Shown here: piece by piece, positions 8,573 through 16,821 of the stretch
Layout: each line of letters opens with the position of its first letter
How positions within the stretch are numbered: the stretch's first letter is position 1
NCBI RefSeq assembly: GCF_014109725.1
Contig: NZ_CP058554.1
Span: 4,216,001-4,280,000, forward strand
Source of the DNA: Comamonas piscis
GTDB taxonomy: Bacteria > Pseudomonadota > Gammaproteobacteria > Burkholderiales > Burkholderiaceae_C
DNA length: 64,000 nt
Reading direction: 5' to 3'
Notes under the pieces: model-generated
Databases searched by the model: none
Told to the model about the DNA's origin: nothing
What the model saw: the letters and a program-made list of their open reading frames with translations, nothing else
Translations under genes and position numbers: made by a program

Positions 8573-9083
8573 GAGAACTCCCTGAAATCCAAAAGTAGTT
8601 GAAACTTTAAACTACTTTTATGCCAACGGCAAGACTCCAGACATAAATCATCTTGAAAAAATTACTTCTAATTCTCCAATGAAAACATACAAACAAGTTG
8701 ACAAATGAAACCAGATGATTGACATCTTCAACTTTTCCTGCACACACAAAAAGGGTGAGTTGGTCTTTGATTGGAGCCAGGAAGGTTCTGCACGTTCGAC
8801 GCGTAAAGCGATGAGCGCGCGGCCATGACGAGGGAGCCATTAGAGGCACGAGAAATGCGTTCTTTGCAGCCCTAGCAGGGACAACACTCACGTCAAAAGT
8901 GGATAGGTCGGAGCAAACAACCTCTATGCCGCTTACTCCAATTTTTCTAAAATTTATAAAACTGGAGTAAATTGGCACACAGCAACGCAGATGACTTCGC
9001 CAGAAATCCATTTATTATCTTCATAGGTAATTGATTTATCTATATTTACCCCCATTTTTTAAAATATTAAGGAGCAGGAGCAA
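8573..9083. other. AT-rich intergenic stretch between divergent units
   Basis: Apart from the operator at 8591-8619, no gene is supported here. A minus-strand open frame (8607-9011) has odd composition (many Cys, Phe, Trp) and no ribosome binding site. An inverted repeat TTACTCCA / TGGAGTAA (8933-8940, 8963-8970) flanks a very AT-rich loop about 110 bases upstream of the next plus-strand gene and may belong to its promoter region. The AT-richness contrasts with the flanks and suggests acquired DNA. Confidence 0.5.
8591..8619 (-). promoter_or_regulatory. Putative MarR operator / promoter of the acyl-CoA operon
   Basis: AAAAGTAGTT and AACTACTTTT form a perfect 10-bp inverted repeat with a 9-base spacer, ending 18 bases upstream of the first gene of the minus-strand operon. 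On the minus strand TTGCCG and TAAAGT, spaced 17 bases, make a plausible -35/-10 pair whose -10 lies inside the palindrome. Binding there would block RNA polymerase. The MarR gene at the distal end of the operon is the likely binder (inference from operon membership). Confidence 0.6.
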
Positions 9084-10160
9084 TTGGAGCTACCCCGAAT
9101 CACCGACCTGGCCGCCAAGCAAGCCATTGACGCGATACGCCTGTTTCGGGAATTCGTGCGGGTGCAGCGCGAGCTGCAGGCCTATGAAGGCAGCCTGTTC
9201 TTCAAGAAAGTGGGGGGCTACGAGTACCTGCTGCACAAGCTGCACGGCAGGGTTCACTACAGGGGGACGAGGTCGGCGGCCACCGAGGCGGAATATGCAG
9301 CGTTCAATGAACAGAAGCTACGCCTCAAGACCCGCTTTGATCTGTTGAAACCCAGTGTGGAGACACATCAGCGCATGAACAAGGCCGTCCATGCCGGATC
9401 GGTTCCCACAGACATCATCGAGGTACTGACGCAGCTGGAGCGCCATGGCCTCAACGACAACTGCCTTGTCTTGGGCGGTGCTGCCCTCTACGCCTATTGC
9501 CAGTCGGCTGGCATCCAGATCGAGGACCTGACGATGCCGGGGCAAAGCGAAGCACTGCTGCCGCGCCAGCCGGGCACTTTGTGTGTTCTTGTGCAAACAC
9601 CTCAGCCTGGCGCTGCAGATCTGCTTAGGCAGCTGCAGCATTCCCTCCGGACTGTCGCGCAACTGGAGGTAAGCGAGGCACTGCCGTCATCTTGCTGGGT
9701 TTGGAGCTTCCGCTTCGATGTTGCGGCGTCCACCGCATCCAGCAAAAAACCAGCCCATGCTGCGACACGAAAACTCACAGCGGATGCGCTGAACGGAGCG
9801 AAGATGCGCAATGCCATGCACCGCCAAAGCGGCGGTGCCGTATCGCAGTCCATCGAAACAGAAGCATGGCTGGCGTTGCTGCAACAGGCCCCGGTCTATG
9901 AGCAAGTGGTGATTGGCAGAACCGGAAAAATGGCCGTTATGCGAACCCTTGATCCACAGCTGTTTGTGCGCCTGGCGCATGCGCGCCAACTACACGCTGA
10001 TGTGGATCGTGAGCAATCCGCGCAGCACAGTCAGCTGGTGGAGCGATTGCTTGAATCGTCCATGGTCATCAGCAAGATTGATGGCGTTGCGCAAGCAGCA
10101 CTGGACCACCAACTCTTAGCGATGGCTGCAGATATGGAAGTAAGCAGAGATCCGATCTAG
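9084..10160 (+). CDS. Degenerate GSU2403-like nucleotidyltransferase-fold protein
   Basis: The 358-residue product shares the layout of its downstream neighbour: a helical N-terminal region (SLFFKKVGGYEYLLHKLHGR), a GGAALYAY element at about 131-138 matching the neighbour's GTHALYAY, and a C-terminal APVYEQVVIGRTGKMAVMRTLDP block paralleling APYEQVVVGLDGSMARMRTVDP. The neighbour's RDVDLLWD metal-binding motif has no counterpart; here the segment reads MPGQSEALLPRQ. It is therefore probably a non-catalytic paralogue. The start is a TTG with AAGGAGCAGGAG just upstream. Function unknown; family assignment is by motif recall and needs a profile search. Confidence 0.65.
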   Translation: MELPRITDLAAKQAIDAIRLFREFVRVQRELQAYEGSLFFKKVGGYEYLLHKLHGRVHYRGTRSAATEAEYAAFNEQKLRLKTRFDLLKPSVETHQRMNKAVHAGSVPTDIIEVLTQLERHGLNDNCLVLGGAALYAYCQSAGIQIEDLTMPGQSEALLPRQPGTLCVLVQTPQPGAADLLRQLQHSLRTVAQLEVSEALPSSCWVWSFRFDVAASTASSKKPAHAATRKLTADALNGAKMRNAMHRQSGGAVSQSIETEAWLALLQQAPVYEQVVIGRTGKMAVMRTLDPQLFVRLAHARQLHADVDREQSAQHSQLVERLLESSMVISKIDGVAQAALDHQLLAMAADMEVSRDPI

Positions 10161-10196
10161 CGCAGGGCAAGCCAGTGCGCAGGAGCGATCCGCTTA

Positions 10197-11171
10197 TTGG
10201 CTGTTGAAACCCCACGGAGGCTCCTTTTGACATTCGCACTGCTTGAAGACGACGCCATCGCGCAACAGACCAGATCAGCCGCCGCCTTTGAGCGCCATGC
10301 CACCGCCCAGCTGCAACACACCCGCTTCTCCGCACAGATGCATTGGCTAGAACGTGATGGCATTGTGCAGCTGGTCAAAACCTATGCGGATGGCAAAGAA
10401 CACACCCTGGGTCCACGAACCGATGAGCGGTTGGCGCTGCACCGCAAACACCTTGCCGACCAGCTTGCTGCCCAGCAGGCTCTGGATGTGGCCCGGCAAG
10501 ACTTACGAGCATCACAAGGCCGCAACCTGGCCTTCGGTATTGCCCGGGTGCCCACCATCGTCATCCGGATTCTCAACGCGCTGGAGAGCAAAGGGCTGGG
10601 TGCCTACTACCGTGTGATCGGCACGCACGCACTCTATGCCTATGAGGTGGCAGCAGGCGTGGTGTTTGATGCGCAGAGCACTGCGACCCGGGATGTGGAT
10701 CTGCTCTGGGATGTGCAGCAGCGCATCAAGCTGGTCGCCAACCTGGATGCCGCAGGGCTGACGATGCTGGAACTGCTGCAGCGCGTTGACCAGACCTTCG
10801 AGCGGATGGAAGAGCAGAAGGAATCCGCAATGAACGCCGAGGGCTTTGCCGTCGACTTTTTGCGGCGCAGGGGGGCGGACGATGAAGGGGCCGATTCACT
10901 GTCTGGCAAGGACGGCGATGTACTGCCGGTTCCCGCAGAAAACTCACAGGCATTCTTGAACTCTGCCCCCTATGAGCAAGTCGTTGTGGGCTTGGACGGA
11001 TCCATGGCACGGATGCGTACGGTGGATCCAGGCATTTTCATGAACTTCAAGCGATGGCTGGCCCAGCTGGATACGCGCGAGCCGCTCAAACGCCACCGAG
11101 ACCAACGCCAGGCGGATGCCGTAGAACAGCTGCTCCAGAGGGGGCTACTGACGTCCAGCGTCACCTGGTGA
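10197..11171 (+). CDS. GSU2403-like nucleotidyltransferase-fold protein
   Basis: The 324-residue product has the nucleotidyltransferase core GTHALYAYEVAAGV (about 142-155) followed by STATRDVDLLWD (about 161-172), whose DxD should bind metal. The C-terminal block YEQVVVGLDGSMARMRTVDP is shared with the upstream gene. Proteins like this are annotated as GSU2403-family nucleotidyltransferase-fold proteins; their reaction is unknown to me. The start used is TTG 36 bases after the upstream stop with AGGAG nearby. An internal TTG at 10227, preceded by CGGAGG, may be the real start. The pair ends in a tail-to-tail arrangement with the flavin reductase gene. Confidence 0.7.
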   Translation: MAVETPRRLLLTFALLEDDAIAQQTRSAAAFERHATAQLQHTRFSAQMHWLERDGIVQLVKTYADGKEHTLGPRTDERLALHRKHLADQLAAQQALDVARQDLRASQGRNLAFGIARVPTIVIRILNALESKGLGAYYRVIGTHALYAYEVAAGVVFDAQSTATRDVDLLWDVQQRIKLVANLDAAGLTMLELLQRVDQTFERMEEQKESAMNAEGFAVDFLRRRGADDEGADSLSGKDGDVLPVPAENSQAFLNSAPYEQVVVGLDGSMARMRTVDPGIFMNFKRWLAQLDTREPLKRHRDQRQADAVEQLLQRGLLTSSVTW

Positions 11172-11244
11172 TCCCAAGAGCCTTCCTTAAACGCCTCGCG
11201 TTAGCTTGAATGCGCCATCGGGCAATGGCTGCCCAAGGCAGCCC

Positions 11245-11898
11245 TCACATCTCATCAATCGCCGTACTACCCACCCCACTCTGCGCCGCTGCCAAGCCTT
11301 CCCCCGCCTCGATCGCAAAGCGCTCCCGGCAGTTGATATAGAAGCTCGCGCCAAAGCGCCCGACGGGGAAGAACTCCTGCAGGCGCACCCGCCATTTTTC
11401 GGTATCGACCAGGCCGTCGCGGACGGCCAGCCATTGCACCCGGCCGATAAAGACGTAGCGGCTGGCGGTTTCCAGGGTTTCGTGCAGCACGCATTCGAAG
11501 GCGACGGGGGCTTGGACGATGCGTGGGGGGCGCACGCTTTGGGAGGGCGTTGCGGTCAAGCCCGTGTGGTCCAGCTCGCTCTCGTGCGGGGCCAGGCGGT
11601 CGCCGCAGCGGTGCATGGCAGCGGCCATGGCTTCGTCGGCGATGTGCACCACAAACTCCTTGTCGCGCAGGATGTTGGTGACTGTGTCTTTCTGCGCCGC
11701 ATCTTGCAGCTTGTTCACGCTCAGCATCACCACGGGTGGGTCCTCGCCCATCATGTTGAACATGCTGAAAGGCGCGGCATTGATGGTGCCGTCTGCGCCC
11801 AGGGTCGTCACCAAGGCGATGGGGCGCGGCACGATCAGGCTGGCCATCAGCTTGTAGCGTTCATAGGTGCCCAGCTGGGCAAAGTCGATCTCGGTCAT
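11245..11898 (-). CDS. Flavin reductase family (FMN-binding split barrel) protein
   Basis: The 217-residue protein has the split-barrel flavin-binding segment RPIALVTTLGADGTINAAPFSMFN (FMN phosphate contacts through the Thr/Asn/Ser residues) and GEDPPVVMLSV. These are typical of the family supplying reduced flavin to two-component monooxygenases or acting as small oxidoreductases. The start at 11898 (MTEIDFAQLG) was preferred over far-upstream in-frame ATGs, which would add a tail unlike the family. It is divergent from the ABC transporter operon, and a partner monooxygenase gene is not visible nearby. Confidence 0.85.
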   Translation of the reverse strand: MTEIDFAQLGTYERYKLMASLIVPRPIALVTTLGADGTINAAPFSMFNMMGEDPPVVMLSVNKLQDAAQKDTVTNILRDKEFVVHIADEAMAAAMHRCGDRLAPHESELDHTGLTATPSQSVRPPRIVQAPVAFECVLHETLETASRYVFIGRVQWLAVRDGLVDTEKWRVRLQEFFPVGRFGASFYINCRERFAIEAGEGLAAAQSGVGSTAIDEM

Positions 11899-12152
11899 GG
11901 GCGCTCTCTTCGGGTCGGAATGCTGCATTCTGCTTGCAATTGCCATGCCGGGCCGTGGCCACCGTAGTAGCCGACCAGCCATGTATACAAGCTGCACCAA
12001 GCGGATGCGCTGCCATGCATGCGGGCGTGCACGCCCCAGATTCAGCCCCTTGCATTTGCACCAAGCTGGTGCGATCGCGCCTGCCAATACAGGGGCTTAC
12101 AAACTGGCACCGATCTTGCAAACGACCTTGTATGCAACATCGGAGGCTCCCC

Positions 12153-13178
12153 ATGCACAAGCGCAGTTTTCTGAAGACCACCGTCGCCGCTCTGGCACTT
12201 GCTTGGGGTGCGGCCCATGCGGCAGATACGCCCATCAAGTTCCAGCTCGACTGGCGCTTTGAAGGGCCAGCGGCCTTCTTTCTGCAGCCGGTCGCGCAAG
12301 GGCTGTTCAAGGCACAGGGGCTGGATGTGACGGTGGATTCGGGCAATGGCTCCGGGGGCGCCGTGCAGCGCGTGGCATCGGGTGCTTACGACATGGGCTT
12401 TGCCGACCTGGCATCCGTCATGGAGTTCCATGCCAACAACCCAGATGCGCCCAACAAGCCGGTCGCGGTCATGGTGGTCTACAACAACACGCCGGCGTCA
12501 GTGATGGCGCTCAAAAAGTCGGGCATCAAAACCCCCACGGATCTGAAAGGCAAAAAGCTGGGCGCCCCGGTGTTTGATGCCGGTCGCAAGGCCTTCCCTA
12601 TTTTTGAAAAGGCCAATGGCGTCAGCAACGTGACCTGGACCGCCATGGACCCTCCCCTGCGCGAAACCATGCTGGTGCGCGGTGATGTCGATGCCATCAC
12701 CGGCTTTACCTTTACCAGCCTGCTGAACCTGGAGGCGCGCGGCGCCAAAGCCAGCGATGTGGTAGTCATGCAGTACGCCGACTTTGGCGTCAAGCTCTAC
12801 GGCAATGTGATCATCGCCAGCCCCAAGGTGATCCAGGAGCGGCCCGAGGCGATCAAGAAGTTTCTGACCGCTTTTGCGCAAGGCGCCAAGGGCGTGATGG
12901 CCAACCCGGCCCAGGCGATCCAGTCCGTCAAGGCGCGTGACGGCATCGTCAATGTGGCGCTGGAGACGCGCCGCCTGCAGCTCGCCATCGACACCGTCAT
13001 CAACAGCGCCGATGCCCGCAAGGAAGGCTTTGGCCAGCTCGACAGCAGCCGCCTGAGCCTGATGGCCGCGCAAGTCTCCGACGCCTATGGCACCAAAACC
13101 CGCGTCAAGGCCGAAGACGTCTGGAACGGCAGTTTTCTGCCGCCCGCCGCTGTGCTGGATGTGCTCCCCAAAAAGTAA
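12153..13178 (+). CDS. ABC transporter substrate-binding protein (NMT1/THI5-like), copy 1
   Basis: The 341-residue protein has a signal peptide (MHKRSFLKTT, hydrophobic core, AHA cleavage region) and the NMT1/THI5-like fold. FQLDWRFEGPAAFFLQP opens the mature domain and GSGGAVQRVASGAYDMGFAD lines the ligand cleft. GGAGGCTCC upstream fixes the ATG at 12153. Binding proteins of this class deliver pyrimidines, riboflavin-like compounds, sulfonates or aromatic acids; the ligand is not predictable. It is followed 66 bases later by a close paralogue, then one ATPase and one permease gene. Confidence 0.9.
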   Translation: MHKRSFLKTTVAALALAWGAAHAADTPIKFQLDWRFEGPAAFFLQPVAQGLFKAQGLDVTVDSGNGSGGAVQRVASGAYDMGFADLASVMEFHANNPDAPNKPVAVMVVYNNTPASVMALKKSGIKTPTDLKGKKLGAPVFDAGRKAFPIFEKANGVSNVTWTAMDPPLRETMLVRGDVDAITGFTFTSLLNLEARGAKASDVVVMQYADFGVKLYGNVIIASPKVIQERPEAIKKFLTAFAQGAKGVMANPAQAIQSVKARDGIVNVALETRRLQLAIDTVINSADARKEGFGQLDSSRLSLMAAQVSDAYGTKTRVKAEDVWNGSFLPPAAVLDVLPKK

Positions 13179-13244
13179 GCCGTCACCAGCCTTCTCCACC
13201 GCATCACCCCCTATCACCGCCCCACCACCTGACGAGACCATCCC

Positions 13245-14273
13245 GTGAAAAAACGCAGCTTCCTCCACGCATCCCTGGCCCTGCTGGCCGCCGCCAGCAC
13301 CTGCAACGCCCTGGCCCAGCCGCTGACGCCGCTCAAGTTCCAGCTCGACTGGCGCTTTGAAGGCCCGGCCGCGCTGTTTGTACACCCCGAGCAAAAAGGC
13401 TACTTCAAGCAAGCCGGCCTGGATGTGACGGTGGAAGCAGCCAGCGGCGCCGGCGCCATCCAGCGCGTGGCCTCGGGCACGCATGACCTGGGCTTTGCCG
13501 ACCTGGCTGCGCTGATGGAGTTCCATGCCAACAACCCCGATGCGCCGATCAAGCCGGTGGCCATCATGGTGATCTACAACACCACGCCGGCATCGGTGAT
13601 GGCGCTGAAGAAATCGGGCATCACCAAGGCCAGCGACCTGACTGGCAAAAAGATGGGCGCGCCGATTTTTGACGCGGGCCGCCGCACCTTCCCAATCTTC
13701 GCGCAGGCCAATGGCGTAGGCGCCGTGCAGTGGAGCACGATGGACCCACCACTGCGCGAAACCATGCTGGTGCGCGGCGATCTGGATGCCGTCACCGGCT
13801 ACACCTTCACCAGCCTGCTCAACCTGGAGGCGCGTGGCGTCAAGGCCGAGGACGTGGTGGTGCTGCCCTACGCCACCCATGGCGTGCAGCTCTACGGCAA
13901 CGTCATCATCGCCAGCCCCAAGCTGATTGCAGAAAAGCCCGAAGCGGTGCGCGCCTTCCTCAAGGCGTTTGCCAAGGGCGCCAAGGAGGCGATTGCCGAT
14001 CCGCAGGCCGCCATTGCCTCGCTCAAGGCCAAGGATGGTCTGGTCAATGTGCCGCTGGAGGTAAAGCGCCTCAAGCTCACCATCGACACCGCCATCGACG
14101 GCAAGGGCGCGCGTGAAGAAGGCTTTGGCCAGCTGCGCACCGAGCGCCTGGGCCAGATGGCCGAGCAGGTCGCCAAGGCCTATGAAACCAAGAACCCCGT
14201 GCCCGCCCAAGCAGTCTGGAACGGCAGCTTTCTGCCCAGCGCTGCCGAGCTGGACATCCTCCCCAAGCGCTGA
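13245..14273 (+). CDS. ABC transporter substrate-binding protein (NMT1/THI5-like), copy 2
   Basis: This 342-residue paralogue of the preceding gene shares long blocks such as FQLDWRFEGPAA, LDVTVE/DS, DLGFADLAA, TMDPPLRETMLVRGDLDA and the C-terminal VWNGSFLP. The start is a GTG giving MKKRSFLHA and a signal peptide ending near ALAQ. The ligand-facing segment differs slightly (AASGAGAIQ against SGNGSGGAVQ), so the two may bind different but related ligands. It serves the same ATPase and permease. Tandem duplication is the simplest origin. Confidence 0.9.
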   Translation: MKKRSFLHASLALLAAASTCNALAQPLTPLKFQLDWRFEGPAALFVHPEQKGYFKQAGLDVTVEAASGAGAIQRVASGTHDLGFADLAALMEFHANNPDAPIKPVAIMVIYNTTPASVMALKKSGITKASDLTGKKMGAPIFDAGRRTFPIFAQANGVGAVQWSTMDPPLRETMLVRGDLDAVTGYTFTSLLNLEARGVKAEDVVVLPYATHGVQLYGNVIIASPKLIAEKPEAVRAFLKAFAKGAKEAIADPQAAIASLKAKDGLVNVPLEVKRLKLTIDTAIDGKGAREEGFGQLRTERLGQMAEQVAKAYETKNPVPAQAVWNGSFLPSAAELDILPKR

Positions 14274-14330
14274 TCTTGCCGCCTGCAGGGCGCTGCCTGC
14301 GCCCTGCCCTTTTGAAGACGATTGCACCCT

Positions 14331-15161
14331 ATGACGGCCTCCCTCCAAGACCCTGCCTTTGTTGAGTTTCGTGATGTCTGGCTAGCTTACAACGATGAGT
14401 TGCAGGCCAAGAACCAGTTCGCTGTCGAAGCCATTGACCTGCAAGTGCGCCGTGGCGAGTTCATCGCCATCGTCGGCCCCTCGGGCTGCGGCAAATCCAC
14501 CTTCATGAAGCTGGCCACCGGCCTGCGCATGCCCAGCATTGGCAAGATCCGCATCGATGGCCAGCCCGTCACCGGCCCGCTCAAGATATCGGGCATGGCC
14601 TTCCAATCGCCATCGCTCTTGCCCTGGCGCACCACGGTCGACAATGTGCTGCTGCCGCTGGAGATTGTGGAGCCGCACCGCAGCCAGTTCAAGGCCCGGC
14701 GCAAAGAATACGAAGACCGCGCCCGCCGCCTGCTGCAAAAGGTGGGCCTGGGCGGGTATGAAGATAAATTCCCCTGGGAGCTGTCCGGCGGTATGCAGCA
14801 GCGCGCCAGCATCTGCCGCGCTCTGATCCATGAGCCCAAGATGCTGCTGCTCGACGAGCCCTTTGGCGCCCTCGATGCCTTCACCCGCGAGGAGCTGTGG
14901 TGCATCCTGCGCGATCTGCATGCCGAGCAGCAGTTCAACGTCATCCTCGTCACGCATGACCTGCGCGAATCCGTCTTCCTGGCCGACTCCATCTATGTGA
15001 TGAGCAAGAGCCCCGGCCGCTTTGTGGTGCGCCGCGATATCGACATTCCCCGCCCGCGCGATCTGGAGCTGACCTACACCAAGGAGTTCAGCGACATCGT
15101 GCATGAGCTGCGCGGCCACATCGGTGCCATGCGCAAGACCGGCACCGTGATCAACCAGTAA
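14331..15161 (+). CDS. ABC transporter ATP-binding protein (NitT/TauT type)
   Basis: The 276-residue ATPase has Walker A GPSGCGKST (about residues 47-55), a Q-loop in AFQSPSLLPWRTT, the signature LSGGMQQR, Walker B MLLLDEPFGALD and the switch His in LVTHD. An SxLLPWR Q-loop is characteristic of the nitrate/taurine/aromatic importer subfamily. The ATG at 14331 is taken as the start in preference to a TTG nine bases upstream. It lies between the second binding protein gene and the permease gene and energises their import. Confidence 0.93.
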   Translation: MTASLQDPAFVEFRDVWLAYNDELQAKNQFAVEAIDLQVRRGEFIAIVGPSGCGKSTFMKLATGLRMPSIGKIRIDGQPVTGPLKISGMAFQSPSLLPWRTTVDNVLLPLEIVEPHRSQFKARRKEYEDRARRLLQKVGLGGYEDKFPWELSGGMQQRASICRALIHEPKMLLLDEPFGALDAFTREELWCILRDLHAEQQFNVILVTHDLRESVFLADSIYVMSKSPGRFVVRRDIDIPRPRDLELTYTKEFSDIVHELRGHIGAMRKTGTVINQ

Positions 15162-15181
15162 GCGCCCAGGCCCAACCATCT

Positions 15182-15958
15182 ATGTACAAGCTCAACAACC
15201 CCAAGCTCGAACGCTGGTCGCCCTGGCTGCTGCTGGCCGCCGTGGTCATCCTCTGGCAAATCATCTGCTCGGCCTTCCAGGTGTCGGAATTTATCTTCCC
15301 AAGCCCCTTGCTGATCTGGCAGCAGTTTCTGGAGTTCCACACCACCATCGCCGCCCATGCCTGGCGCACCTTCTGGGTCACCATGGTGGGCTTTGGCATT
15401 GCCATCGTCGTTGGCGTGCTGCTGGGCTTTGTCATCGGCAGCTCGCGCCTGGCCTATGCCGCCGTCTACCCGCTGATGACCGCCTTCAACGCGCTGCCCA
15501 AGGCCGCGTTTGTGCCCATCCTCGTGGTCTGGTTTGGCATCGGCATTGGCCCGGCCATCCTTACCGCGTTCCTGATCAGCTTCTTCCCCATCATGGTCAA
15601 CATCGCCACCGGCTTGGCCACCTTGGAGCCGGAGCTGGAAGATGTCTTGCGCGTGCTCGGCGCCAAACGCTGGGATGTATTGATGAAGGTCGGCCTGCCC
15701 CGCTCGCTGCCCTACTTCTACGCCTCGCTCAAAGTAGCCATTACCTTGGCCTTTGTCGGCACCACCGTGTCCGAGATGACCGCCGCCAACGAAGGCATTG
15801 GCTACCTGCTGATCTCCGCCGGCTCCTCTATGCAAATGGGCCTGGCCTTTGCGGGCCTGCTGGTGGTGGGCGCGATGGCGATGGTGATGTACGAGCTGTT
15901 CAGCTTGGTAGAAAAGCGGACAACCGCCTGGGCGCACCGAGGTGGCGACAACCGCTGA
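15182..15958 (+). CDS. ABC transporter permease (NitT/TauT type)
   Basis: The 258-residue inner-membrane protein has about six hydrophobic segments (first WLLLAAVVILWQIIC). Its cytoplasmic EAA-type loop EDVLRVLGAKRWDVLMKVGLP (about residues 155-175) docks on the ATPase. It is 20 bases downstream of the ATPase gene and is the last gene of the operon; a rho-independent terminator follows at 16020-16056. With one permease and one ATPase gene, a homodimeric importer serving both binding proteins is expected. Confidence 0.92.
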   Translation: MYKLNNPKLERWSPWLLLAAVVILWQIICSAFQVSEFIFPSPLLIWQQFLEFHTTIAAHAWRTFWVTMVGFGIAIVVGVLLGFVIGSSRLAYAAVYPLMTAFNALPKAAFVPILVVWFGIGIGPAILTAFLISFFPIMVNIATGLATLEPELEDVLRVLGAKRWDVLMKVGLPRSLPYFYASLKVAITLAFVGTTVSEMTAANEGIGYLLISAGSSMQMGLAFAGLLVVGAMAMVMYELFSLVEKRTTAWAHRGGDNR

Positions 15959-16019
15959 TGCGGTATTGCTGATCTGCCGATTCCAGTCGATATCTGCCAA
16001 TACCTGGCAGACCAAAGCG

Positions 16020-16056
16020 AAGGGGCCAAGTGAATGAACTGGCCCCTTTGTGTTTT
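16020..16056 (+). terminator. Rho-independent terminator after the ABC operon
   Basis: AAGGGGCCA (16020-16028) pairs perfectly with TGGCCCCTT (16040-16048) over an 11-base loop, followed by TGTGTTTT. It stands between the permease gene and the convergent anti-sigma gene. Confidence 0.8.
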
Positions 16057-16071
16057 GGAGGAAGACTCGCG

Positions 16072-16821
16072 CTAGATTTGCACCGCGCGGCCGATGAACT
16101 GGATCGGCCCCGTCGGCTTGCCAATCGGCGATCCGCCCGCTGGCTCCAAGGTCAGCTCAAACAGCTGGTTGGGCTGCAGCGGTGGCAGCTTGTCAACGGG
16201 CACCTCAATCGCTTCACCTGGTTTGACAAGGCCCAGCGATACCGGGGCGCTCCAGCTGTCGGCCTTGGTCCAGAACTGCAGGGATTTCTCAGCCGGCACG
16301 GCATCCGTGCCCAGGGGCACCAAGCGCAAACGGTCTGCAGCCTGCGCCTGCACCAGCCAGCCCGGGGCCTGGCTTTGCGGCGCGGCCAGCACGACAAAGT
16401 AGCGTGCGGGCGCGGGCGCTGCGGCATCGCCCAGCACCAGCACACCGGCCAGCACGGCGGCGGCTGCAAAACCGCTGCCCGCCAGGCCGCGCCATAGCGC
16501 CAGGCTGTCCCAATCCCACCAGCGGCGCTGCGCTACGGCGGCGGCGCGCTGCGGTTCGGCTGCCGGCCACAGGCTGGCAGTAATGCGCGGCCACAGGCCC
16601 ATGCTGGGCTCTTGCGGCGGCGCCAACCGGGTTAAGGGCTGCAGGCGCTGCTCCCAGGCATCCACGGCAACGCGCAATTCTGGGTCGTGCGCCAGGCGGT
16701 CTTCGATCGCGCGGCGCTGTGCGGCGTCCTGCGTACCCAGCACGTACTGGCCAGCAAGGGTCTGCAGGTCGTCAGGGGTGTCGCCATCAGGCGGCAAAGT
16801 GTTTGGGGTATCGGCGCTCAT
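16072..16821 (-). CDS. RskA-like anti-sigma factor
   Basis: The 249-residue protein has an N-terminal zinc-less anti-sigma domain (LAGQYVLGTQDAAQRRAIEDRLAHDPELR), one transmembrane helix around residues 110-130 (GFAAAAVLAGVLVLGD), and a periplasmic RskA C-terminal domain with the PGWLVQAQ and LPPLQPNQLFELTLEPAGGSP segments. It should tether and inhibit the ECF sigma factor encoded immediately upstream. The start at 16821 makes an ATGA overlap with the sigma stop; an ATG nine bases earlier is equally in frame. Confidence 0.88.
   Translation of the reverse strand: MSADTPNTLPPDGDTPDDLQTLAGQYVLGTQDAAQRRAIEDRLAHDPELRVAVDAWEQRLQPLTRLAPPQEPSMGLWPRITASLWPAAEPQRAAAVAQRRWWDWDSLALWRGLAGSGFAAAAVLAGVLVLGDAAAPAPARYFVVLAAPQSQAPGWLVQAQAADRLRLVPLGTDAVPAEKSLQFWTKADSWSAPVSLGLVKPGEAIEVPVDKLPPLQPNQLFELTLEPAGGSPIGKPTGPIQFIGRAVQI

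Noticed and set aside
8607..9011. Minus-strand open frame of 134 codons in the AT-rich gap
   Set aside because: No ribosome binding site, unusual Cys/Phe/Trp-rich composition, and no recognisable motif; it probably arises by chance.
11227..11243. GGCTGCC-CAA-GGCAGCC hairpin between convergent genes
   Set aside because: Stem without a T-run on either strand; too weak to call a terminator.
12498..14348. Long minus-strand open frame (616 codons) across both binding-protein genes
   Set aside because: It is antisense to two clear paralogous genes and is an effect of GC-rich codon bias.
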